Shown: one piece after another, positions 54,771 through 63,367 of the stretch
Position numbering within the stretch: position 1 is the first letter of the stretch
How the letters are laid out: each line of letters starts with the position of its first letter
Source of the DNA: Geobacteraceae bacterium
GTDB taxonomy: Bacteria; Desulfobacterota; Desulfuromonadia; Geobacterales; Pseudopelobacteraceae
Assembly: GCA_013336525.1 (NCBI GenBank)
Contig: JAAXTM010000001.1
Coordinates: forward strand, 124,001-188,000
Direction: 5' to 3'
DNA length: 64,000 bases
Notes under the pieces: model-generated
What the model saw: only the letters and a program-made list of their open reading frames with translations
The model's database searches: none
Told to the model about the DNA's origin: nothing
Made by a program: the position numbers and the translations under genes

Positions 54771-55552
54771 TATCTGATCCTCCTTTTGTAGAGAGTCAAT
54801 CCAAGTAATAACAGTACAAACAGGACTCCACCCGTCAGAGGCAGTGAAATGGTACATTCGCCCCCTTTCCCTGCGGCGGAGTCCTTGAAAAGTGCCATCA
54901 GCGCTGCGATTTCGTCATCGGTCAACGGCCGGTCGGCATAGATCTTCTTCATGGTCGGAAATTTGAGCGATTTGAGCGCCCCCTTCATTCCGGTGTCACC
55001 CATCTTATGATAGGAAGTGCTTAAATCCGCTGTGGAGAGGTTGCCGCCGGCAATGACCTGATATTTCAAGGTATGGCAGGAAATGCAAGGTGCCCCCCCT
55101 TTAGCCATGCGTAAACTCCCGGTAAAGAGTGCTTTTCCCTGGGCAATCAGCTCCGGCGTTACTGGCGTCTCCGCTTTTTCCGGTGTGGTTACTGTTGCTG
55201 TTATGCCGCCGGTTTCGGTGAGAAAGGTGATGATTTTTTTAGCATCGTCAGGACTTATGCCCAGGTTTGGCATCTCGTAGCCAGATTTCTTGACCAGCTC
55301 AGCCTGAAGCGGATCTTTGGCCGCTGTCAGTTTGTCCGGTTCGACGATGACCTTCACGAGCCAGTCTGCAGGTCGTTTTTCAACGATACCCTTCAAGTCG
55401 GGACCACCACCGTCGCCGCCGCCGATGCTGTGGCAACTGGCGCACAGTTTGTCGAACAGATCTTTACCGGGATCTGCCTGTGCGGGATTGCCGCTTGCCA
55501 ATAGAGCCAGCAATGCGATGAAACAGATCATAAGCCTGCCTGATTTTGCCAT
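54770..55552 (-). CDS. Membrane-anchored diheme cytochrome c of the nar operon (NarC-like)
   Basis: 260 residues from ATG 55552 (GGAG upstream). Signal peptide (FIALLALLASGNPAQA), two cytochrome c folds with CASCH and CISCH, and a C-terminal helix (LPLTGGVLFVLLLLGLTLYK) with a basic tail. Found at the head of some bacterial nar operons where it may carry electrons or assist NarI. First gene of the operon. Confidence 0.85.
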   Translation of the reverse strand: MAKSGRLMICFIALLALLASGNPAQADPGKDLFDKLCASCHSIGGGDGGGPDLKGIVEKRPADWLVKVIVEPDKLTAAKDPLQAELVKKSGYEMPNLGISPDDAKKIITFLTETGGITATVTTPEKAETPVTPELIAQGKALFTGSLRMAKGGAPCISCHTLKYQVIAGGNLSTADLSTSYHKMGDTGMKGALKSLKFPTMKKIYADRPLTDDEIAALMALFKDSAAGKGGECTISLPLTGGVLFVLLLLGLTLYKRRIR

Positions 55553-55729
55553 ATGCTTTTCTCCTTTCGCGGTCACTTATGAGACACTGTTTACAGATGG
55601 TTATCATACTACTTAAATTTACCGTACAATATGTCTAAAGCAAGACCTTATGAGAATTGCTGGGTCACTAACTATAATACTCACACAAATTGATGTTATT
55701 TATCATTACGCCTACTCACAGTTAAAACC

Positions 55730-55743
55730 TTGACCTAAGTCAA
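55730..55743 (-). promoter_or_regulatory. FNR/CRP-family box TTGACCTAAGTCAA upstream of the nar operon
   Basis: Perfect TTGAC-N4-GTCAA dyad ~180 bp before the cytochrome gene. A minus-strand TAATGATAAAT about 30 bp downstream could be the -10, giving class II spacing. Confidence 0.65.
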
Positions 55744-55799
55744 ATACTGTTTGTATGTGTTTTGTTGAATGTATCTGTATTGTGAAGTAACGCGTAGGC

Positions 55800-55940
55800 T
55801 TGAAGAGATTCAGGATAGCCCTGTTACAGAAACAGGGATTCAATGTTATTGATGCTGAAAAAGGCAAAGCATTGGAGCTGTATCAGAAGAATGCCGCTGA
55901 CGTTACCCTCGTAGTTACCGACGTGGGTACCAGATGGTGA
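55800..55940 (+). pseudogene. Response-regulator receiver domain fragment
   Basis: Translation ALLQKQGFNVIDAEKGKALE then LYQKNAADVTLVVTDVGT-R-W-stop resembles the beginning of a receiver domain up to the phospho-Asp region. No start or rest of the gene. Otherwise 55744-56156 holds nothing I can support. Confidence 0.5.
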
Positions 55941-56156
55941 AGGTTTATTATAGGCGGGATCTGTTCCGCATTAAGGATGCACACACATGCAGGGAGAGAT
56001 TCAAGTCAAGGCGCCTCTGCCCGGATTCAGGGGAGAATTTGAAGGGTATGCCGGCGGGAACGCAGAATACAGATGGTAAGGGATGCCCGCGTGATGGGCG
56101 CTGCAGAGGCGAAACCGTCATAATGTTGTCATACTATGAAGAGAGGGAGGATAAAG

Positions 56157-56363
56157 ATGGAGTCAGCACAAATCGAAAACGCTTTCAAGTACCACCCCCC
56201 AGCACCGGGACAGCAGGAAAAATACCAGTCAATCAGGGACAAGGCAAAGGAACTGGCCTACATGATTGACGAGATGTGCCCCAACAGTAGAGAGAGGTCA
56301 CTGGCGACAACAAACCTGGAACAGTCGGTTATGTGGGCAAATGCTTCTATCGCCAGGGAGTGA
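56157..56363 (+). CDS. Acb2/Tad1-like small protein (candidate phage anti-CBASS nucleotide sponge)
   Basis: 68 residues from ATG 56157, with GGGAGGATAAAG directly upstream; longer starts have no site. The sequence (AFKYHPPAPGQQEKYQSIRD, KAKELAYMIDEMCPNSRERS, NLEQSVMWANASIARE) matches, from memory, the small two-helix phage proteins annotated as Acb2 that bind cyclic di- and trinucleotides and block CBASS defence. It is alone, between the nar promoter and a tRNA-like fragment, not in a visible prophage. Probably phage-derived cargo. Confidence 0.65.
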   Translation: MESAQIENAFKYHPPAPGQQEKYQSIRDKAKELAYMIDEMCPNSRERSLATTNLEQSVMWANASIARE

Positions 56364-56556
56364 ATAGCACTCTTTCGTGATTATCTGCACTGACATTGGT
56401 TCGTATACAACTGGGGCAATTCCGGCAAACAAATACGCATCAATTTCACTAAACATGGGGCTTCCCGTATTGCGGTCATGTTTTGCAGCACTAACCAGTG
56501 TATCAGTCAATAAAATAAATAACTTAAAAAACCCGTCATAAAACCGTCATAATAGA

Positions 56557-56598
56557 CAAAAACAGGGACTCAACCTAATCGGCTAAGTCCCTATTTTT
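56557..56598. terminator. Hairpin terminator next to tRNA-like fragment
   Basis: CAAAAACAGGGACT / AGTCCCTATTTTTG stem with a ~14-nt loop and A/T flanks on both sides, usable in either direction. Confidence 0.7.
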
Positions 56599-56599
56599 G

Positions 56600-56660
56600 T
56601 TGGTCTGCGACAATATTTGAACTTGCGACCACTAGACCACCGGCATTAGGAACGTGCTTT
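56600..56660 (-). other. tRNA-Arg(CCT)-like 3' fragment, possible attachment-site scar
   Basis: On the minus strand TTCCTAATGCCGG, then GGTCGCAAGTTCAAATATTG and TCGCAGACCA follow the order anticodon loop, variable arm, T arm, acceptor-CCA, with mismatches and extra bases. No 5' half is found. It is directly followed by the hairpin at 56557. Integrases commonly use such 3' ends, so this may be a decayed att site. Confidence 0.35.
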
Positions 56661-57417
56661 TAACTTACTTGTTTAATTATTTTTTTCAGGTGTTTTACTT
56701 GGACTAATTAGGCCACCCATCTTTCCTGCCTCGTCACGTATGAAAGGGCTATTCCATTCGCCAGCGGTAAGACTTGGGCCTCTATCGTCTAATGGCTGGA
56801 TAACGATCTAGAAACCGATAGAGGCGCCTCTATGTTTAATTTCCGAACTACTCGAGCAACAAGATGTAAGTCTGTAAATCCATACGAACATAATTGTACA
56901 CTAAAGATGCCGAGTTGTCAATATAACTAGCTGTAATTATTGACATATTTGTTGTATTTGTGTTTTAGAAATGATACTATCGCTTCACCATATTGGATTA
57001 GCCTATCAAAACTAGATCTGGACGGGGAGCAGTGACAGATGTGGTGTACCCCCCTCAACACTTGAGTGCATTGCTGAAAAAATATCTGGTGAAATCTCAG
57101 TGAAAACTCTTACAACTTTTGCTCGACACAGATTTCAAGTAAATACGATGGCTTGATCGTTGCGATATATAACAAAGAGGTGGATACAGAACTGGACCGG
57201 TGGCGTTTACCGCTATACTATGATAGTATACAACACGTATTGGAACCCCAAATCTGCTTTAGATTTAGCGGGTAGGGGACCATAGTCCATAGTTAGTCCA
57301 TAGTGGTTATTTATGCAGGTCAACTTATTGATATCTATCAGTATCGTGTAATTGATCTGGAATCTTACATAAAATAACAGCGGATTTGTTAAATTTGTGT
57401 TTGACCGCAAATCTCTT
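56661..57417. other. Long non-coding stretch between the att-like scar and purN
   Basis: No supported gene. It contains a GCCTCTATCG...CGATAGAGGC hairpin (about 56790-56830) and a TTGACA-containing AT-rich promoter-like patch near 56940. The RHH-type palindrome lies at 57214-57230, and TCCATAGT direct repeats at ~57285-57305. Confidence 0.4.
57214..57230. promoter_or_regulatory. Third TACTATNATAGTA palindrome (TATACTATGATAGTATA)
   Basis: Perfect 17-bp palindrome with the same 13-bp core as 1273-1289 and 8293-8305, about 49 kb away and with no gene close on either side. Confidence 0.5.
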
Positions 57418-57468
57418 ATTATTGACAAAGGCCCCCGGAACTTAGTTGTGGGGGCCTTTGTCAATAAT
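57418..57468. terminator. Strong bidirectional terminator after purN
   Basis: Perfect 19-bp arms ATTATTGACAAAGGCCCCC and complement with a 13-nt loop, 18 bp beyond the purN stop. Confidence 0.85.
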
Positions 57469-57485
57469 GAATCTTGAAATTTAAG

Positions 57486-58106
57486 TTAAGCTGAAATAAG
57501 TACCCTGCGGCCATCAACCTTTATTTTGCCATCTACATACAGTTTGATTGCCGCAGCGAATGTTTGATGCTCCGCCTTTTGAATCCGCGCAGAGAGGGTT
57601 TCTTCTGTGTCGTCCTGCTCTACCGGAACTACCGATTGCAGGATGATCGGTCCGGTGTCTGTGCCGCAGTCAACAAAGTGCACAGTGCACCCTGTGTAGC
57701 GAACTCCATAGTCAAGAGCCTGTTGCTGTGCATGGAGTCCCTGAAACGACGGAAGCAGGGCAGGGTGGATGTTCATGATTGCATTAGGAAAGGCACTGAC
57801 CATAACGTCAGTCAGAATTCTCATAAAACCGGCCAGAATTACCAGGTCTACATTGTAGCTACGCAGTATTTCTACGGTTGCAGTATCGTAAGATTGCCGA
57901 TCAGAAAACCTGTAATTTTCATGGATAACAGTCGGTATTCCATGATTTGCTGCTCTGGTAAGTGCGTATGCATCAGCTTTATTGCTGATGACACAGGCAA
58001 TTTCGGCACAGATCTCTCCAGATTCTATCCGGTCGATAATGGCTTGAAGGTTGGTGCCGCTGCCTGAAACCAGGACACCTAAACGGCAGGGTAAGTTCCC
58101 TGACAT
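57486..58106 (-). CDS. purN: Phosphoribosylglycinamide formyltransferase
   Basis: 206 residues. LGVLVSGSGTNLQAIIDRI, the catalytic region NIHPALLPSFQGLHAQQQAL and GCTVHFVDCGTDTGPII are the PurN signatures. Third step of purine synthesis. Six bases downstream of purM, one operon. Confidence 0.95.
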   Translation of the reverse strand: MSGNLPCRLGVLVSGSGTNLQAIIDRIESGEICAEIACVISNKADAYALTRAANHGIPTVIHENYRFSDRQSYDTATVEILRSYNVDLVILAGFMRILTDVMVSAFPNAIMNIHPALLPSFQGLHAQQQALDYGVRYTGCTVHFVDCGTDTGPIILQSVVPVEQDDTEETLSARIQKAEHQTFAAAIKLYVDGKIKVDGRRVLISA

Positions 58107-58112
58107 AGTCTT

Positions 58113-59165
58113 TTACCCCTCCACCAGTTCTACTCGCTCATCACCGGCTCCACAAGCCGCGATGTCACCAATTACCCAAGCCGATTCTCCCAGGCCTTTT
58201 AAACGATCAATTATCTCTTCAGCCTGATTACTCGCTACCGCCAATACCATTCCGATTCCCATGTTAAAGGTGCGGTACATCTCATCGCGTTCGACATTGC
58301 CGGCCTTTTGCAAAACAGTAAAAAGATTCGGCTGCTCCCATTTGTTTGTATAAATATGGGCCTGGCAACCCTTTGGAAGCACTCGAGGTACATTTTCCAG
58401 CAGACCGCCGCCGGTGATATGGGCGATACCGTTAATAGGAAAGTCTTTCAACAGGTTTAGAATTGAACGGACATAAATTCTGGTTGGAGTCAGCAACATG
58501 TCGGCTACTGATACGCCAGATCCCGGAAATTCATCGTGAATAGAAAGGCCAAGGCGATCGAATATCAATGTTCGTGCCAGAGAGTAACCGTTACTATGTA
58601 AGCCGCTGGATGCTATGCCGATCAGAGCGTTGCCGACTGAAATACTTGAACCGTCAATGATACTTTCACGGTCAACGACACCGACTGTAAATCCGGCTAC
58701 ATCGTATTCTCCATCAGCATAAAAGCCGGGCATTTCGGCCGTTTCTCCTCCTATCAGTGCACAACCAGCCTGTTTGCACCCTTCAGCAATCCCTTTTACA
58801 ATTTCAGCAGCCTTTTCCGGCAGCAACTTTCCGGTGGCAAGATAATCGAGAAAAAAGAGCGGTTCAGCCCCTTGTACAATTATGTCATTTACACACATAG
58901 CGACCAGATCAATGCCGACCGTATCATGACGGTCTGCCATGAAAGCGATCTTCAGCTTAGTTCCGACACCGTCAGTTCCAGAAACGAGGACAGGGTTTTT
59001 ATACTTTGATGTGTTGAGAGAAAATAAACCGCCAAAACCACCAATGTCTGCCAGTACTTCCGGGCGGGACGTGGCTTTGACTAAAGGCTTGATCAGGTTA
59101 ACAAAACTGTTTCCGGCAGCAATGTCTACTCCGGAATCTTTATAGGTTACAGGTTTTTCATTCAT
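58113..59165 (-). CDS. purM: Phosphoribosylformylglycinamidine cyclo-ligase
   Basis: 350 residues from ATG 59165 (AAGGAGG upstream). Begins [38 protein letters not shown] and [16 protein letters not shown] are PurM signatures. Purine synthesis. Confidence 0.95.
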   Translation of the reverse strand: MNEKPVTYKDSGVDIAAGNSFVNLIKPLVKATSRPEVLADIGGFGGLFSLNTSKYKNPVLVSGTDGVGTKLKIAFMADRHDTVGIDLVAMCVNDIIVQGAEPLFFLDYLATGKLLPEKAAEIVKGIAEGCKQAGCALIGGETAEMPGFYADGEYDVAGFTVGVVDRESIIDGSSISVGNALIGIASSGLHSNGYSLARTLIFDRLGLSIHDEFPGSGVSVADMLLTPTRIYVRSILNLLKDFPINGIAHITGGGLLENVPRVLPKGCQAHIYTNKWEQPNLFTVLQKAGNVERDEMYRTFNMGIGMVLAVASNQAEEIIDRLKGLGESAWVIGDIAACGAGDERVELVEG

Positions 59166-59295
59166 AGTATATCCCTCCTTAAACAAAGAATCTTTGTAGA
59201 GCATGGCCCTTAAAAAGTCAATTTCAAACTGCCCTCAAAATACATTAATCAGAATATCTCTTGACAAATCCGCATCTTTTGGGATTATTGATGCA

Positions 59296-59928
59296 ATGTT
59301 ATTGCAATTCTGCTCATATGCCTCTCATACAATTCACTGCATAAGTGTAATGTTTGTTTTTGCGCTGTTAATTCCATGCAGTGCGAACGCCGATATATAC
59401 AGGTATGTTGATGAGAATGATATTGTTCATTTCACTGATGCACCCACCGACAAACGCTTTAAAGTTTTCATGCGCGACCTCAAAAAAGATAAAGAACTGC
59501 GTACAAAACTTAAATATGCTTCATCAGTTAATCCGGCAGAGTTTGAACAGCTTATCAAGACCTGTTCTGATAAGTACGGCGTTAATTCTTGTCTTGTAAA
59601 GGCTGTCATTCATGCTGAATCCGGTTACAACCCCAATGCTGTTTCCAGTAAAGGAGCCAGTGGTTTGATGCAGTTGATGCCAAGCACTGCCAAGTCTCTG
59701 AAAGTCGCTGATCGCTTCAATCCAAAAGACAATGTTGAAGGGGGGGTGAAATACCTTCGTTTTCTGCTTGATACTTTTAAAGGCGACGTTTCATTGGCTG
59801 TAGCGGCCTACAATGCAGGACTTGGTAAAGTTGCCAAGTATGGTGGCATCCCTCCTTATAATGAAACCAGAACCTATGTAACCAAGGTTCTTTCCTATAT
59901 GAAATCCTATCAGGACAGCGGTATTTAA
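59296..59928 (+). CDS. Exported lytic transglycosylase (SLT domain) with DUF4124 region
   Basis: 210 residues from ATG 59296. That start gives a hydrophobic leader ending PCSANA; ATGs at 59203 and 59350 are also possible as no clear ribosome site decides. DIYRYVDENDIVHFTDAP is a DUF4124-type segment. Then the goose-type SLT catalytic domain: AVIHAESGYNPNAVSSKGAS, GLMQLMPSTA and AVAAYNAGLGKVAKYGGIPP, with the catalytic Glu in HAESG. Cleaves peptidoglycan. Confidence 0.9.
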   Translation: MLLQFCSYASHTIHCISVMFVFALLIPCSANADIYRYVDENDIVHFTDAPTDKRFKVFMRDLKKDKELRTKLKYASSVNPAEFEQLIKTCSDKYGVNSCLVKAVIHAESGYNPNAVSSKGASGLMQLMPSTAKSLKVADRFNPKDNVEGGVKYLRFLLDTFKGDVSLAVAAYNAGLGKVAKYGGIPPYNETRTYVTKVLSYMKSYQDSGI

Positions 59929-59930
59929 CA

Positions 59931-60524
59931 ATGATAACCAGCCAACCGAGCCAGATACTGAATCTGCCTAATATATTAACTATGATGCGTATAGCAGCAA
60001 TACCACTTCTTGCTGCACTCTTGATGTCTCCATCCAGAAATGCCTGTTTTTGGGCTGCGGCCCTCTTTTCGTTGGCATCGATCACCGATTGGCTTGATGG
60101 TTATTTGGCCCGCCGAATGGGTATTGTTACAATCTTTGGTAAGTTTCTGGATCCGATAGCAGATAAACTGATTGTTATGGCGGCCCTGATTATGATTCTC
60201 CCTTTTAATCGGGTCCCTGCGTGGATGGTGCTTGTGATTCTTGGGCGCGAAATCATTATAACCGGTCTGCGCGGGATAGCTTCGAGTGAGGGGATTGTCA
60301 TTCAGGCCAGTGATCTTGGTAAGTACAAGACAATTTTCCAGATAGTTGCCATTATCGGTCTTGTCCTGCATTATGACTACAGCTGGTTTTTCGGTATTTC
60401 GCACTCACTTCTGACTGTCAATATGCACAATGTAGGAATGTTTTTCCTCTGGATTGCCACCGCTCTGACAGTATGGTCAGGCGTTGATTATCTGGCCAAG
60501 TTTACCAAGGTGATTGTCCGCTGA
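59931..60524 (+). CDS. pgsA: CDP-diacylglycerol-glycerol-3-phosphate 3-phosphatidyltransferase
   Basis: 197 residues, membrane protein with the CDP-alcohol phosphotransferase motif DGYLARRMG...GKFLDPIADK. Makes phosphatidylglycerophosphate. Two bases after the transglycosylase stop. Confidence 0.93.
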   Translation: MITSQPSQILNLPNILTMMRIAAIPLLAALLMSPSRNACFWAAALFSLASITDWLDGYLARRMGIVTIFGKFLDPIADKLIVMAALIMILPFNRVPAWMVLVILGREIIITGLRGIASSEGIVIQASDLGKYKTIFQIVAIIGLVLHYDYSWFFGISHSLLTVNMHNVGMFFLWIATALTVWSGVDYLAKFTKVIVR

Positions 60525-60531
60525 TCCTATG

Positions 60532-61209
60532 CTATCTATTTGATTGCCCAAGCCGGATTTCAAACTTCTCCAGGTTGCGCCTGAAAAGCACCCGATCGTT
60601 CTGTACTTCTTCCACTGTGACACCTTCAATTATTGATCCGCTTGAAACAGGCATCCCATTGACGATAGCCATACTGTCGGCGTTACTGTTCTGGAACGCG
60701 ATGCCGTTAACTCTTAGATTTGGAGCTTTAGACGTATAAATCTCTTTAGTTGCTGATTCTGTAGTTATATCCGGCTTTTTTGAAATATTTGAAACAATGG
60801 CCGGGGCATTTTTTTTGACAATACTTCCCGCCAAATTCTTTTTGATTACTGACTTACTTGTCTCTTTACGTACAGTTTCACCATGGGGTTTCTTAAGGGC
60901 TGGAACGATTTCTATCTCAGTGGGGAGAGTCTCCGGGATGACTGCAGCAGGTAAATTTTGCGGCTGAAGATTATTCGCCGTAATTTCTGGTTTCAATTTG
61001 GTTTTTGGCTGTGGCGCCTTCAAGAAAAAAAAGGTGACTGCAATCCCACCTCCAAAAAAGAGCAGGAACAACAGTACCAAGGGTAGTAGTGAAATTTTTC
61101 TGGAAGAATCAGTTGATCCCAGAATATCTGAATTAATGTTCATCGATTCTGGAAAACGGCCAGACTTTTCACGCTCCAGTTTTTTTAGTGCCTTGAGAAT
61201 TGAGCTCAT
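60532..61209 (-). CDS. gspB: GspB-like secretion accessory protein
   Basis: 225 residues. Cytoplasmic start SSILKALKKLEREK, one membrane helix (LLPLVLLFLLFFGGGIAVTF), a Lys/Pro-rich linker and a C-terminal domain (LRVNGIAFQNSNADSMAIVN then GMPVSSGS) of the type II secretion GspB family. Overlaps gspA by 4 bases. Confidence 0.8.
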   Translation of the reverse strand: MSSILKALKKLEREKSGRFPESMNINSDILGSTDSSRKISLLPLVLLFLLFFGGGIAVTFFFLKAPQPKTKLKPEITANNLQPQNLPAAVIPETLPTEIEIVPALKKPHGETVRKETSKSVIKKNLAGSIVKKNAPAIVSNISKKPDITTESATKEIYTSKAPNLRVNGIAFQNSNADSMAIVNGMPVSSGSIIEGVTVEEVQNDRVLFRRNLEKFEIRLGQSNR

Positions 61210-62150
61210 TTAACGATTCCCGGAGTTTTTAGATTCAGTTGGTTGGCTGATCCGTTGTTACTGAAATAGCTAGAAGTCATAAAAAGGGTCGCGCAGACGA
61301 TAATTGTAGCAATTATACTGACTAAAGCAAGATAGTAACGCCTTCCTTGGCGTACTGTAAGAATTTCTATTATTGCCCTGACTGTGATAACTGCAGAAAT
61401 GCACCTTTTCTCATCTCCATAGCCAATCAAAAGAGCTCTGTCACAGAGAATATTAATAAGACGGGGCAAGCCACGAGTATACAGATGTATTAATTTAAGT
61501 GCGGAACGACTGAAGTAGACCCCACCTGTTTCGCCTGCAACCACCATCCGGTGACGAATATAGGTGCAGGTTTCATCCATGCTCATGGATTGAAGTTTGT
61601 ATCTTACTGCTATGCGCTGGTTCAACTGCCTTAATTCAGGCAGATCAAGAAGTGCCGACAGCTCAGGCTGACCCGCGAGGACAATCTGAATCAATTTGTC
61701 ATCTTCAGTTTCAAGGTTGGAAATAAGCCTTAACTGTTCAAGAATCTCCGGCGATAGGTTTTGCGCCTCGTCAATAACAAGGACTACGGTAAGCCCTCGT
61801 GCATTCTCTCTCAACAGAAACCCATTCAACTCGTCAAGCAGCTCGTTGGCGTATTTACTATCAGAATTAAGACCGAATTCATGGTTGATATTGCGAAACA
61901 GCTCTATGTTGGTCATACATGGATTGAAAATCAGTGCTGAACGATAATTTCGCTGGCTGAGAAGCGTGCGTAGTACGGTAGTTTTGCCGGTTCCGACCTC
62001 GCCAATCAGTTCTATAAACCCGTAATGATTATTGATACCGTACAGTAGGTGGGCAAGTGCTTCTTTATGATTCTTGCTGAGATAGATAAAACGAGGATTC
62101 GGTGTTAGCGTAAATGGTTTCTCGTTGAATCCAAAATATTTTGTGTACAT
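61206..62150 (-). CDS. gspA: ExeA/GspA-like AAA ATPase
   Basis: 314 residues. MYTKYFGFNEKPFTLTPNPR start, Walker A GEVGTGKTTVLR, Walker B VVLVIDEAQNLSPE, and LLDLPELRQLNQRIAVRY, all typical of ExeA. C-terminal membrane helix (YYLALVSIIATIIVCATLFM). With GspB it helps place the type II secretin. Confidence 0.88.
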   Translation of the reverse strand: MYTKYFGFNEKPFTLTPNPRFIYLSKNHKEALAHLLYGINNHYGFIELIGEVGTGKTTVLRTLLSQRNYRSALIFNPCMTNIELFRNINHEFGLNSDSKYANELLDELNGFLLRENARGLTVVLVIDEAQNLSPEILEQLRLISNLETEDDKLIQIVLAGQPELSALLDLPELRQLNQRIAVRYKLQSMSMDETCTYIRHRMVVAGETGGVYFSRSALKLIHLYTRGLPRLINILCDRALLIGYGDEKRCISAVITVRAIIEILTVRQGRRYYLALVSIIATIIVCATLFMTSSYFSNNGSANQLNLKTPGIVK

Positions 62151-62318
62151 GGCAGGTAACCAGTTTGAGGGCAGGGTAGCATAAAATATTATTTAGGAAG
62201 CTGTTGAATTAAGTAGTTGTGTATTTCATAAAAGCTGACTATTTTCAAGAAAAATCAATGGCATCCGCTTTCATTACAGGGTTATCCTGTATTCAATTGC
62301 CGGACAAGGTTACTGTTA

Positions 62319-63347
62319 ATGCAATACATTACTTACAGCAATATAACAATACGTAATAATAAAACAATCACTGAATCACTATGCAACTCAAGTTCAGTTT
62401 CAGCACACTATCCTGTCCGGTTGACTGACTATTATACCGGTCTTATCAGGCAATCTGGCGACGCCATCTGGAAACAGTGCATGCCGGATGCACGTGAACT
62501 TGAAGACCGGACCCAATGCCCGGACCCTTTGGACGAGTTGGCCTTAAGCCCGGTCCCGGGACTAATTCACCGCTATCCTGACAGGGTTGTTTTGCTGGTA
62601 TCCAATCGCTGCCCGGTATACTGCCGCTTTTGCATGCGCAAACGTCTTGTAGGAAGTGGTGATGCCCCGATGGGGGAAGATGATCTCCATAATGTTCTTT
62701 ACTATATTGCCGCGCATCCTGAAATTCACGATGTTATTTTATCTGGCGGCGACCCGTTAATGCTTGATAACGAGTCGTTATCAAAAATCCTTACCGGTCT
62801 GCGGGCAATCCCCCATGTATCAATCATCCGAATCGGTACACGGATTCCGGTCACATTCCCTGAACGGATAACCCCGGATCTGTGTAAACTGCTCAGCACG
62901 TTTCACCCGCTCTATATAAATACCCACTTCAATCATCCCAATGAAATAACCGGCGATTCCGCTACTGCCTGCACTTTATTGGCCGATGCCGGAATACCAT
63001 TGGGCAACCAAACGGTGCTGCTTAAAGGGGTTAACGATTCGGTTGATACCATGCGGAATCTGATGACCGGACTGTTAGCCATTCGGGTTAAACCATATTA
63101 TCTGCATCAAATGGACCTTGTTCAGGGTACAGCCCACTTCAGGACTTCTGTTAAAGCCGGCCTGGAAATAATGCGCGGATTGCGCGGTCATATATCCGGG
63201 ATGGCAGTACCGCACTATGTCATTGATCTGCCGGGAGGGAAGGGAAAGGTTGCCATTCTTCCTGATGATGTCGAAATTAACGGTTCGACACTTCTGCTTC
63301 GCACCTATACCGGGGAACGGGTGACATACCAGGATATCGTCACTTGA
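62319..63347 (+). CDS. KamA-family radical SAM enzyme (lysine 2,3-aminomutase type)
   Basis: 342 residues. Radical SAM cluster CPVYCRFCMRKR, LSGGDPLM, and PGGKGKVAILPDDV near the C-terminus that carries the PLP lysine. Shorter than catabolic KamA (~410-470 residues) and close to EpmB length, so it could beta-lysylate elongation factor P instead of acting on free lysine. Ribosome site weak. Confidence 0.85.
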   Translation: MQYITYSNITIRNNKTITESLCNSSSVSAHYPVRLTDYYTGLIRQSGDAIWKQCMPDARELEDRTQCPDPLDELALSPVPGLIHRYPDRVVLLVSNRCPVYCRFCMRKRLVGSGDAPMGEDDLHNVLYYIAAHPEIHDVILSGGDPLMLDNESLSKILTGLRAIPHVSIIRIGTRIPVTFPERITPDLCKLLSTFHPLYINTHFNHPNEITGDSATACTLLADAGIPLGNQTVLLKGVNDSVDTMRNLMTGLLAIRVKPYYLHQMDLVQGTAHFRTSVKAGLEIMRGLRGHISGMAVPHYVIDLPGGKGKVAILPDDVEINGSTLLLRTYTGERVTYQDIVT

Positions 63348-63367
63348 GAAAAGGATTGGTTGATCAT

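Noticed and set aside
56785-56835. tRNA-Glu/Gln-like 5' half
   Set aside because: GCCTCTATCGTCTAATGGC looks like a tRNA start, but the complementary arm follows directly and makes a simple hairpin; no T arm.
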